From Lactobacillus gigeriorum DSM 23908 = CRBIP 24.85 (GTDB lineage Bacteria > Bacillota > Bacilli > Lactobacillales > Lactobacillaceae), in assembly GCF_000296855.1 (NCBI RefSeq), contig NZ_CAKC01000093.1:62001-126000 (forward strand): DNA of 64,000 bases. The letters run 5' to 3'. Below are positions 7,359-15,720 of the stretch, piece after piece. Numbering within the stretch: position 1 is the stretch's first letter; each line of letters opens with the position of its first letter. The notes under the pieces were generated by a model. It had not been told where the DNA came from. It was given only the letters and a program-made list of their open reading frames with translations, and did no database searches. The translations under genes and the position numbers were made by a program.

Positions 7359-9639
7359 TACAAATCGAAGAAGAGCTGTTCAAAAGAAAAGAAGGTCAAG
7401 CCAAACAGAAAAAAAGAGTAATATTTGGCTAAAAATTATAAAATGGATCTTTTTAGTTGCAGTAGTTATCGTTGTTTCTGGAATAGGTCTTTTTGCTTAC
7501 TATGCCAAGGATGCTCCAAGTATTAGTCAAGCTCAATTGCAAAGTGGAGGCACTTCGAGTTTATATACTAATGATGGTAAGTTTCTGCTTTCACTTGGTA
7601 CCGAAAAAAGAATTTATGTCAAAGATAGTCAAATTCCTCAACAATTGAAAGATGCCGTTGTATCAGTTGAGGATAAACGTTTCTATAAAGATACTCTTGG
7701 CGTTGATCCAATTCGAATTGTCGCTTCAATGATTGCCAATGCTAAAAGCAATGGCATTGCTGCTGGGGGTTCAACGATTACTCAGCAACTAGTTAAGCTA
7801 ACGGTTTTCTCTACTGCTGCTTCTCAGAGAACTTTGAGAAGAAAAGCCCAAGAAGCATGGTTAGCGATGAAAGTGCAAAGAGAGTTTACCAAAGACCAAA
7901 TTTTAGAGTTCTACATCAATAAAGTTTTCATGAATTATGGAAATTATGGTATGGGAACTGCAGCAAACTACTATTATGGTAAACCTTTAAAAAAATTGGA
8001 TTTATCACAGACTGCAATTTTAGCAGGGATGCCGAATGCTCCAGTTAAGTATGATCCTTATGTTGCACCAGACAAAGTAAAATATCGTCGTGACATCGTT
8101 CTTCGTGCAATGCTAAATAACGATAAAATTACCAAGGCGCAATATGAACAAGCAATCAATGAAAAAGTTACCAAGGGTCTTAAAAAGCAAAAGAAGAATA
8201 CCGAATCTAAGTTGCGTCAAATTGATGATCCATATATCAAAGAAGTGATTTCAGAAGTTCAGGATAAAGGCTTTGATCCCTACCGCGATAATTTGAAGAT
8301 TACCATTAATATTGATCAAAAGGCACAAAACCAACTCTATCATTTAGCTAATGGTGGTGAAGTTCCTTTTACTGATAATAAAATGCAAGTTGGTGCAACT
8401 GTAGTTGATCCTAATAATGGACATGTTGTTGCCATTTTAGGTGGTCGTCACTTACCTTCAATTCAATTAGGATTGGATCGAGCAGTTCAAACTGGACGAT
8501 CGACCGGATCATCAATTAAGCCTGTTTTAGATTATGCACCAGCTATTCAATATTTAAACTGGTCAACTGCTAAAATTCTTGATGACAATAAATATGTCTA
8601 CCCTGGAACTAATATTCAATTGTACGATTGGGATAACAGATATATGGGAGCAATGACCATGCGTTATGCTCTAGAACAATCTCGTAATGTTCCTGCCGTT
8701 AAAACTTTAGCTGAAGTTGGAGTTTCAAAGGCATCAGTATTTGTTAAACGAATGGGTATTAACGTTCCTGCTAATTCTGGTTTATCAGTAGCTATCGGTG
8801 CAAACGCTTCTAGTTTACAAATGAGTGGTGCTTACGGTGCATTTGCAACAGGTGGAATTTACCATAAGCCACAATTTGTTTCCAAAATTGAAACACCTGA
8901 TGGTTTAACTAGAAACTATGATTCTACTGGTGTAAGAGTTATGAAGAAATCGACTGCTTACATGATCACCGATATGTTAAAAGGCGTAATCAAATCAGGT
9001 TCAGGTACAAAGGCACAGATCCCTGATTTATATCAAGCAGGAAAAACAGGATCAGTAAAGTATTCAGATGAAGAATTGGCCAAATACCCTGCTTATGCAG
9101 CAACACCAAAAGATTCTTGGTTTGTTGGTTATACGAGAAGTTATGTAATAGGTATTTGGACTGGCTATGATAATTTAAAAGATGGTACGATTGCTGGAAT
9201 TGGTCAGTATTCTGCTCAACTCTTGTATAAGAGTATGATGACGTATTTGATGGTTTCGAAGCCAAATACAAATTGGGTAAAACCAGATTCAGTTGTAAGA
9301 GCAAAGATTGTTAAGAATTCTAATCCACCTCAAGTTGCATATGGTCGTTCAGGAACATGGGAATTGTTTGTTAAAGGCCATACTCCTGCTGGTATAGTGG
9401 ATGATGCTAGTTATGATGAAGATGATGAACAAACGGATACTAACAGTTCACAAGATACTTCTGTAAGTTCACAGTCAAGTTCATCTAGTCAGGCAAGCTC
9501 AAACAGTAGTTCAAGCAGTTCTAAGGAACGCCAATCATCAAGTACACAACAATCAGCTAATGAACATTCTGAGGCGAATTCCTCTAGTCAAGGTCAATCA
9601 AATAATAATGAAGAAAATCATTCTTCAAGTAGAAATTAG
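7348..9639 (+). CDS. pbp1A: Class A penicillin-binding protein 1A (bifunctional)
   Basis: A 763-residue bifunctional peptidoglycan synthase. A basic cytoplasmic tail and one membrane anchor (about 27-51) are followed by a GT51 glycosyltransferase with VEDKRFY (catalytic E108) and GGSTITQQLVK (140-150). The transpeptidase has SSIK (S388), SRN (445-447) and KTG (566-568). After about residue 690 the protein ends in a low-complexity tail made mainly of Ser, Gln, Asn and Glu, predicted to be extracellular. It is translationally coupled to recU and probably works with GpsB, encoded nearby. A terminator follows directly. Confidence 0.96.
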   Translation: MANNTNRRRAVQKKRRSSQTEKKSNIWLKIIKWIFLVAVVIVVSGIGLFAYYAKDAPSISQAQLQSGGTSSLYTNDGKFLLSLGTEKRIYVKDSQIPQQLKDAVVSVEDKRFYKDTLGVDPIRIVASMIANAKSNGIAAGGSTITQQLVKLTVFSTAASQRTLRRKAQEAWLAMKVQREFTKDQILEFYINKVFMNYGNYGMGTAANYYYGKPLKKLDLSQTAILAGMPNAPVKYDPYVAPDKVKYRRDIVLRAMLNNDKITKAQYEQAINEKVTKGLKKQKKNTESKLRQIDDPYIKEVISEVQDKGFDPYRDNLKITINIDQKAQNQLYHLANGGEVPFTDNKMQVGATVVDPNNGHVVAILGGRHLPSIQLGLDRAVQTGRSTGSSIKPVLDYAPAIQYLNWSTAKILDDNKYVYPGTNIQLYDWDNRYMGAMTMRYALEQSRNVPAVKTLAEVGVSKASVFVKRMGINVPANSGLSVAIGANASSLQMSGAYGAFATGGIYHKPQFVSKIETPDGLTRNYDSTGVRVMKKSTAYMITDMLKGVIKSGSGTKAQIPDLYQAGKTGSVKYSDEELAKYPAYAATPKDSWFVGYTRSYVIGIWTGYDNLKDGTIAGIGQYSAQLLYKSMMTYLMVSKPNTNWVKPDSVVRAKIVKNSNPPQVAYGRSGTWELFVKGHTPAGIVDDASYDEDDEQTDTNSSQDTSVSSQSSSSSQASSNSSSSSSKERQSSSTQQSANEHSEANSSSQGQSNNNEENHSSSRN

Positions 9640-9649
9640 TAATAACTAA

Positions 9650-9700
9650 AAATAGCGCTAGATAGTTGTTTAACTAAAACAACTCTAGCGCTATTTCTTT
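9650..9700. terminator. Bidirectional terminator between pbp1A and nth
   Basis: A 13-bp perfect stem (AAATAGCGCTAGA at 9650-9662, its complement at 9684-9696) ends in a T-rich run on the plus strand. The opposite strand also has T-rich sequence, so it probably serves both convergent units. Confidence 0.8.
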
Positions 9701-9718
9701 GATTTCTTTGCTTTATAT

Positions 9719-10351
9719 TTATTTTTTCGGTGGTAAATACGAATATGGATCTCCCTTAGCTCTTGCTGTCATGGTGTATCGTCCAAAATGGATCATGGCA
9801 TGATGAGTATGGATCCATTCATCTTTAGGTAATAAAGCCTCTAACCTTTTTTCAATTTCGTGTGGCGTAGCCTTTTCTGGCACAATCCGGAACTTTTTAG
9901 AAATTCTTGAAACATGAGTATCAACAGCTATAGCTGGAATTCCAAATCCTTCTGCTAAAACCACATTTGCGGTTTTCTCACCTACCCCAGGAAGTGTCAT
10001 TAAAAGCTTCTTATCTTTAGGGACTTCTCCCTGATATTCATCATTGAGAATTTTGGCTGTTTCCTTTAAGTGTTTTGCCTTGGAATGATATAAACCAATT
10101 ATTGCAATATCATCTTCTATTTGTTTAATGCTTGCATCTGCTAATTCTTTAGGCGTAGGAAAATCTTCCATAAATTTGGGCATTACTCGATTAACCATTT
10201 TATCAGTTGTTTGAGCACTCATCATTACTGCACACAACAAGTGAAAAACAGTGTCCCACAATAATTCGCTTTGAGCTCCAGCATATAGCTGATTAATTCG
10301 ATTAAGTACATCGAGAGCATCTTTATCTGCCAAAAGTTCCTTATCCATCAT
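9719..10351 (-). CDS. nth: Endonuclease III lacking the 4Fe-4S motif
   Basis: A 210-residue base-excision DNA glycosylase/AP lyase for oxidised pyrimidines. The helix-hairpin-helix LPGVGEKTANVV carries the catalytic lysine K126, and D144 lies in AVDTHVSR. The usual C-terminal four-cysteine cluster loop is absent: the protein ends about 20 residues after HHAMIHFGR with no cysteine, and the only Cys in the whole protein is C40. It overlaps dnaD by 4 bases, the conserved dnaD-nth pair. Activity without the cluster is expected from the intact catalytic residues but is an inference. Confidence 0.93.
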   Translation of the reverse strand: MMDKELLADKDALDVLNRINQLYAGAQSELLWDTVFHLLCAVMMSAQTTDKMVNRVMPKFMEDFPTPKELADASIKQIEDDIAIIGLYHSKAKHLKETAKILNDEYQGEVPKDKKLLMTLPGVGEKTANVVLAEGFGIPAIAVDTHVSRISKKFRIVPEKATPHEIEKRLEALLPKDEWIHTHHAMIHFGRYTMTARAKGDPYSYLPPKK

Positions 10352-10992
10352 TTATTCCTTTGCAAATATGTTTGTATTTCTTCGACAGTTTTTAGGTTTC
10401 TACGTTGCCAATTTAACAAAATCCGGTCAACGTATTTTAAATTATACACTTGTGATAATACCGCTTCTCTCAACGCAAGTTCAATTATTTTATCTGAATA
10501 ATGATCAACGTTAAGCCAAGCAGCTATTTCTTCTCTTTCAATTGGACTCAAATATCTTCCAAACTCAATTTCAAATTTTCGAGTTAAGCTGTTTAATGGA
10601 TTGTTTTCGAGGTATGTTGAGGATCCAATATATTGTGAAGATGTAGTTGCTTGAGGAACAATTTCTTTTTCCAAAACCTTATCTAATTTACGATATAAAG
10701 GGGCAAGATTGTACTTGTTGCCGATTTTACCCTGACCATCTTGAGTTTGGTCAATTATAATCAAATCCTGATTGATGAGTTGTTGAATTACGCTAGCTAC
10801 TTGATTAGCCGTCATATTTGTATTAGCAGCTATTTTTTCATTTGTAGGAAAATCTCCCCCCTTTTGTGAAAATGCTTCAAGTTGGATTAAAGTGATAAAT
10901 CCTGGATCACTAATATTCAGTTTAGGATAGTATGCAATCAAACCATTTTGAAGAGTGGTAAATCCAAGGTGACGATAATCTTGAAATTCCAT
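10348..10992 (-). CDS. dnaD: DnaD-like replication initiation/primosomal protein
   Basis: A 214-residue DnaD-family protein that acts in replication initiation and in loading DnaB helicase. It has an N-terminal winged-helix domain (about 1-95), a linker, and a C-terminal DnaD/DnaB2 domain (about 130-205) with FGRYLSPIEREEIAAW and the YxxxILxNW-type YVDRILLNW motif. It is followed by nth with a 4-base overlap and preceded by asnS with a terminator between, in the gene order asnS-dnaD-nth found in Bacillus. Confidence 0.92.
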   Translation of the reverse strand: MEFQDYRHLGFTTLQNGLIAYYPKLNISDPGFITLIQLEAFSQKGGDFPTNEKIAANTNMTANQVASVIQQLINQDLIIIDQTQDGQGKIGNKYNLAPLYRKLDKVLEKEIVPQATTSSQYIGSSTYLENNPLNSLTRKFEIEFGRYLSPIEREEIAAWLNVDHYSDKIIELALREAVLSQVYNLKYVDRILLNWQRRNLKTVEEIQTYLQRNK

Positions 10993-11014
10993 GGTTAGGT
11001 TACCCCTTTCTAGA

Positions 11015-11055
11015 TAAAAAAAGCAGAGCTAAACGCTCGGGCTTAACTACTGCTT
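11015..11055 (-). terminator. Imperfect terminator between asnS and dnaD
   Basis: On the minus strand an imperfect stem (AGCAG...CTGCT with inner AAGC/GCGTTT pairing) is followed by seven T residues. It may attenuate rather than fully stop asnS transcription, since dnaD follows on the same strand with no clear promoter of its own. Confidence 0.6.
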
Positions 11056-11073
11056 CTATATTGTAAATATTAA

Positions 11074-12372
11074 TTATGGACGTAAACGGTTCATAGTTCT
11101 TGGGAATGGAATAGCTTCACGAACATGGTCAAGCTTACAAATCCAAGCAATAACTCTTTCAAATCCCATACCGAATCCTGAGTGAGGAACACTACCGTAT
11201 TTACGCAAATCTAAGTACCAGCTGTAATCTTCAAGATTTAAGCCAGCAGCTTCAATTTGAGCTTTAAGAGTGTCATAATCGCTTTCACGTTCAGATCCAC
11301 CCATAACTTCACCATATCCTTCTGGTGCTAATACATCAGCACAAAGGTATTCATTAGGATTTTCTGGGTCTTTCTTCATGTAGAATGGCTTAATTGAAGT
11401 AGGATAATTGATTAAGAATACTGGACGGTCGAATTGTTCAGAAATATAAGCTTCATCTGGAGCACCAAAGTCATCGCCCCACTTAAAGTCGCGACCTGCA
11501 TCTTGAAGCATTTTAACTGCATCATCATACTTCAATCTAGTAAAGTTACCTTCAGTTGTTGGACGAAGCTTTTCAGGATCTCTTCCCAACATCTTTAATT
11601 CATATTGATTATTTTCAAGAACTTGTTTAGTGATATATGCTAAAAATCTTTCTTGTAAATCAAGTGATTCAGCATGATTCATCCAAGCCATTTCTGGTTC
11701 CATCATCCAAAATTCAGTCAAGTGACGACGAGTTTTAGATTCTTCAGCACGGAAAGTTGGTCCGAAAGTAAAAATCTTACCAAATGCTGCAGCCCCTACT
11801 TCACCGTACAATTGACCAGATTGTGAAAGATATGCATCATGATCGAAGTACTCAGTATGGAATAATTCAGTTGTTCCTTCAGGAGCTGAATGAACGAAGA
11901 ATGGTGCGTCGAACTTAATAAAGCCTTCTTTTTCAAAGAAATCTACAGTTGCTTTAAAAAGAGTATTTCTAATTTGCATAATTGCAAATGGACGACGACT
12001 TCTTAACCACAAGTGACGGTGATCCATTAAGAAGTCAACACCGTGTTCTTTGTTACCAATTGGATAGCCTTCATTATTAGTTACTACTTGTAAATCAGTA
12101 ATTTGAATTTCGTATCCAAAGTGTGAGCGTTCATCTTTGTTGATGATTCCTGTTAAATAAAAACTAGCTTCTTGATATAAAGATTTTGCAGTTGCAAATA
12201 CTTCATCAGAAACATTTTCTTTTCTTACAACACCTTGGAAAAATGCACTACCATCCCTTAATTGTAGGAAAATAATTTTACCGCTTGAACGTTTATCTGT
12301 TAACCAAACATGCATTCTGACTTCTTCGCCAACATGCTTGGAAGAATCCTTAATTGAAATTAACTCTGTCAT
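11074..12372 (-). CDS. asnS: Asparaginyl-tRNA synthetase
   Basis: A class II aminoacyl-tRNA synthetase of 432 residues that charges tRNA-Asn. An N-terminal OB-fold anticodon-binding domain (about 12-100) is followed by the catalytic core with motif 2 ([11 protein letters not shown]) and motif 3 ([12 protein letters not shown]). The ATG at 12372 (MTELISI) is chosen: AAAGGTGG lies 11 bases upstream, whereas the alternative GTG at 12387 is inside that Shine-Dalgarno. It sits in the tseB-asnS-dnaD-nth order; the aspB aminotransferase found here in Bacillus is missing. No T-box was seen upstream. Confidence 0.95.
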   Translation of the reverse strand: MTELISIKDSSKHVGEEVRMHVWLTDKRSSGKIIFLQLRDGSAFFQGVVRKENVSDEVFATAKSLYQEASFYLTGIINKDERSHFGYEIQITDLQVVTNNEGYPIGNKEHGVDFLMDHRHLWLRSRRPFAIMQIRNTLFKATVDFFEKEGFIKFDAPFFVHSAPEGTTELFHTEYFDHDAYLSQSGQLYGEVGAAAFGKIFTFGPTFRAEESKTRRHLTEFWMMEPEMAWMNHAESLDLQERFLAYITKQVLENNQYELKMLGRDPEKLRPTTEGNFTRLKYDDAVKMLQDAGRDFKWGDDFGAPDEAYISEQFDRPVFLINYPTSIKPFYMKKDPENPNEYLCADVLAPEGYGEVMGGSERESDYDTLKAQIEAAGLNLEDYSWYLDLRKYGSVPHSGFGMGFERVIAWICKLDHVREAIPFPRTMNRLRP

Positions 12373-12422
12373 AAATTTACTATCCACCTTTTATTTTTAC
12401 TGCCTATATGATACCAAAAAAA

Positions 12423-12920
12423 TCATAAATTATCGACCTTATTTATTTCGGTTCCATTTTTAAAATTATACATTAAATAGCCGATTTTATCATTTGGATT
12501 TTTATAGGAAACCTCCCATACAGGAGCACCTTCATACCATCCTAAATTGATCATATTAATAGTCTTTTTAGGATAACTAGTTTTAAATTTATCAGTTATT
12601 TCCTTTTCAGTAAAGCCTTTTTTTGCTTCGTACAAAAATGCCTTCTTTCGTTTTGGTAAGTATATAAAGTAATAGTTGTTTTGCTTTTTATCTTTACCGG
12701 CTAACGCATAAGAATTTGTGCCACGATTCAAGTGATAGTACTTATTAATATTAGTAATAGGAGTTTGGTTAATAGCGACATTTTTCATCTGTTGGTCATT
12801 AGTACGAACAGTCTTACCAGAAAAATAGAAAATAGCAATACTTGCGAAGTAACAAACAATCACAATTGTTACTACCCAAATAATGAATTTAACTGTTTGA
12901 CGTGTATCATCATTTATCAT
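12423..12920 (-). CDS. TseB/YpmB-like membrane-anchored PepSY-type protein
   Basis: A 165-residue protein with one N-terminal membrane anchor (about 11-33) and an extracellular part of two small PepSY-like domains, matching YpmB (DUF5590), renamed TseB in Bacillus, where it modulates cell-wall elongation by PBP2A. Position between dinG and asnS and the 11-base overlap with dinG agree with that family. Recognition rests on topology, length and gene order more than on any motif, so the assignment to wall elongation is by homology only. Confidence 0.82.
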   Translation of the reverse strand: MINDDTRQTVKFIIWVVTIVIVCYFASIAIFYFSGKTVRTNDQQMKNVAINQTPITNINKYYHLNRGTNSYALAGKDKKQNNYYFIYLPKRKKAFLYEAKKGFTEKEITDKFKTSYPKKTINMINLGWYEGAPVWEVSYKNPNDKIGYLMYNFKNGTEINKVDNL

Positions 12921-15699
12921 GTTTATCTATCTCATCCCTTAAATCTATTTTTGAAATTATTTTAGACGCAACAGGAATTGACTCTAGAAAGGCCTTACCA
13001 TAGTCCATTGAAAGGATTCGATTATCCAAAACGATAAATGAACCATAGTCATTTTCTCCTCGAATCAATCGACCAATCCCCTGCCTAAAGCGAATAATAG
13101 CCCTAGGAAGCGTATCGTTTTCAAATACAGAAATCTGCTTACGTTCTAATAGTTGCTGTCTAAGTCGCACTTCTGGATAGTCTGGGGATTCAAATGGTAA
13201 TTTGGCAACGATCACATCGTCAATACCACAGCCATGAAAGTCAATACCTTCCCAAAAACTGTCTGCTCCTAAGATAATAGCCTTTTGAGCAATTTCAAAG
13301 CGTTTAGCAATTTTATTGTTTGAACCGGTAATTCCTTGAGCTAAGATTTCGTAATCTTTAAAGGCTTCACTTTCAACAATTAATTCAAATAAGTTTCGAA
13401 TCTGTTCTAGATTAGTCATTAATACTAAAACGTGATTTTGAGTTGAAAAATCAGAAATTAAAATTTGGGCTAACTCATGCGTAAAATCTGGATCGCTTGG
13501 TACTGGCATATCACTGATCACATAGCTCTGCAAGTGTTCTTTTAGATTAAAAGTACTATTTCCAATATATGTCAACGGAAAAAGTGGAGCTAACGCTAAC
13601 TGATTGATTGCAAAATCGAAATTTTTATTATTAGTTAAAGTAGCACTGACAAAAAGCATATGATCAAAGCGTTGATATAACATTGTCAGTTCAGGGGTCA
13701 CATTTAACATTAACCAATGTAAGTTAGCACTCAATGGATCTGCTTCATTGGTTATCTGAACTACAAACCCTTTTTCATCTAGATGATCAAAATCATTAAT
13801 CATATCAGCTAACTGATAACTTTTTTCGGCATAAAAGTCTAGTTTATCAATCTGTTCTGAGATTTCATTCAGTAGTGCTTCATTAGTAAAAACAAAACTA
13901 TTTCCTTCATGATAAAGACTAAATAACAGTGTACTAGTTGATTGTCGTACATCTTCTAAACTGTTTTGGAAATTTTGAAATAGCCCTCTAAATGAACTAT
14001 TTTCAGGGAACAACACTTTTCCTAAGAAACTTAAATTATTGCTACCATTTGGAAGCTTAATCGTGTTGCTTGCATGATCTTTTTGATTGTACAAGTATTT
14101 TTGTAAGTCATTGATTCTATAAATTAAATCAAGAATCTTGCTATCTAATTTCTTCAATTCAAAATTGAAAGAAGCATTATCATTGAGCGCATTCTGTAAA
14201 CTTTCATCTGAAAAAGTAAGAATATGTCTTAAGTGGCTAAGCGTTCCCCAGATTGCTTCGAATTGGAGATAATCATTACGTGAAGTGGTCATATTTTCCG
14301 CAAACCGATGTGCTTCATCAATAACTAAATACGGATTCTGACCCCAAATTGAATCAGTATAGTGGTTTGCTAAGTACGCATGGTTAGTGACAAGAATATC
14401 TGCAGCCTCTTCCCGCTGTCTTGCCAGATTCCAAAAGTCGACGCTAGCAAAATTAGTCCCTACCCGTGCATCTCCCGGATGTGATATCTGAGTGAATAGT
14501 GGATCATTGTAGCTTGTCAATTGCAGTTCATCAAGATCTCCGGTTTTTGTTTCTGTGAGCCAGACCAAGATTCTCATTTTCAATACCAAGGCAGGTTTAT
14601 TATTCGTAGATTGAAAAATGCTTTGAACAAACCCATCTAAATCAATGTAATGACTACTCGACTTCACTTCTTCAGCAGTTAAGTCTAACTTGGTAACAGC
14701 TAACAACTGTGGAATTTCTTGCTTGATAACTTGCTCTTGTAAAATTTTCGTAGGGACTGCTATAACTAATTTACGACTTGAATAAAGTCGATAAGCATAT
14801 GCAAAAAGATAAGAAAAAGTCTTTCCTGTTCCATTTGGTGCTTCGACCAACATCGCTCGTTGATTATCTTGTTCCAAAAATTGATTAATTTGGTTAATTA
14901 ATTTAACTTGAGCTCTTCGATAATTAAGATGATCTTTAAATAATTTTTTCTTACTACCGTCGTTTTCAGGGAATTTGTCACCACTTGCAAAGCTTCTCCC
15001 TTTTGGCGTCTCTTGACGCTGCAAGATAATATTTCTTACTTGAATATAATTCTTTGCAAGAGGATATTTATGTTTGCGATAGTCATCGGCAATAGTTTTA
15101 AAAATCCAAGATGTATCTCTAACCAATCCTCCGGCTAATGAGCTTAGGGTATTAAGCGTGGCTTGTGGTAACTGTTGAAATTTCTTAATGATATTGATCA
15201 ACAGCATTGCTGTGCCATAAGCATCGGAATCCGCTTTATGGGGATCAAGGTGCTTAATATTTAGAGCATGTGTAAGATCTCCCAATTTGTACGATGGCAA
15301 TGTTGGAAAAGCAATTTTAGCTAGTTCAACGGTATCAATTGCCCGATTACTTAAAGTATCAAAACCATAGTTAGCTAGTTCATAATTTAAAAAAGGTAAG
15401 TCAAAATCAACATTGTGAGCAACGAAAGTTGCATCTTTAAGTATTTCAATGATTTTTGGAGCGTAATAAGAAAAGTCAGGTTGATCAGCAACATCTTCAT
15501 TATGAATACCTGTTAGATTTTGCACGTCGATAGGAATTTCGCGGTGAGGATTGATCATAAAAGAATAAGTTTCAACTACTTCAAGTCCCTTAACAAGTGC
15601 GCAGCCAAACTGAATAATATGATTATCGTTTTCTCTTTGAGTTCCCGTAGTCTCTAAATCTACAACAGCAAATTTTTCGTCTGCAAAAATCTCTGCCAT
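12910..15699 (-). CDS. dinG: DinG-type 3'-5' exonuclease/helicase
   Basis: A 929-residue fusion. A DEDD exonuclease domain (about 1-180) has DLET at 14-17 and AHNVDFDLPFL. A superfamily 2 XPD/DinG-like helicase follows, with Walker A APNGTGKT (near residue 288) and the DEAH box (VIDEAHRF, near 460), and a C-terminal RQGIGRLIR motif VI. In E. coli DinG and XPD four cysteines between motifs I and II hold a 4Fe-4S cluster; that segment here has no cysteine, as in the Firmicute nuclease-type DinG. It overlaps tseB and follows addA by 21 bases, suggesting an addB-addA-dinG repair operon. Confidence 0.93.
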   Translation of the reverse strand: MAEIFADEKFAVVDLETTGTQRENDNHIIQFGCALVKGLEVVETYSFMINPHREIPIDVQNLTGIHNEDVADQPDFSYYAPKIIEILKDATFVAHNVDFDLPFLNYELANYGFDTLSNRAIDTVELAKIAFPTLPSYKLGDLTHALNIKHLDPHKADSDAYGTAMLLINIIKKFQQLPQATLNTLSSLAGGLVRDTSWIFKTIADDYRKHKYPLAKNYIQVRNIILQRQETPKGRSFASGDKFPENDGSKKKLFKDHLNYRRAQVKLINQINQFLEQDNQRAMLVEAPNGTGKTFSYLFAYAYRLYSSRKLVIAVPTKILQEQVIKQEIPQLLAVTKLDLTAEEVKSSSHYIDLDGFVQSIFQSTNNKPALVLKMRILVWLTETKTGDLDELQLTSYNDPLFTQISHPGDARVGTNFASVDFWNLARQREEAADILVTNHAYLANHYTDSIWGQNPYLVIDEAHRFAENMTTSRNDYLQFEAIWGTLSHLRHILTFSDESLQNALNDNASFNFELKKLDSKILDLIYRINDLQKYLYNQKDHASNTIKLPNGSNNLSFLGKVLFPENSSFRGLFQNFQNSLEDVRQSTSTLLFSLYHEGNSFVFTNEALLNEISEQIDKLDFYAEKSYQLADMINDFDHLDEKGFVVQITNEADPLSANLHWLMLNVTPELTMLYQRFDHMLFVSATLTNNKNFDFAINQLALAPLFPLTYIGNSTFNLKEHLQSYVISDMPVPSDPDFTHELAQILISDFSTQNHVLVLMTNLEQIRNLFELIVESEAFKDYEILAQGITGSNNKIAKRFEIAQKAIILGADSFWEGIDFHGCGIDDVIVAKLPFESPDYPEVRLRQQLLERKQISVFENDTLPRAIIRFRQGIGRLIRGENDYGSFIVLDNRILSMDYGKAFLESIPVASKIISKIDLRDEIDKHDK

Positions 15700-15720
15700 A
15701 AAAGTATAGCCCCTTCCTAA

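Noticed and set aside
8990-9304. A 104-codon minus-strand frame inside pbp1A
   Set aside because: It lies entirely within the transpeptidase coding region, has no ribosome site, and its composition (Leu/His/Asn/Gln) is that of an antisense shadow.
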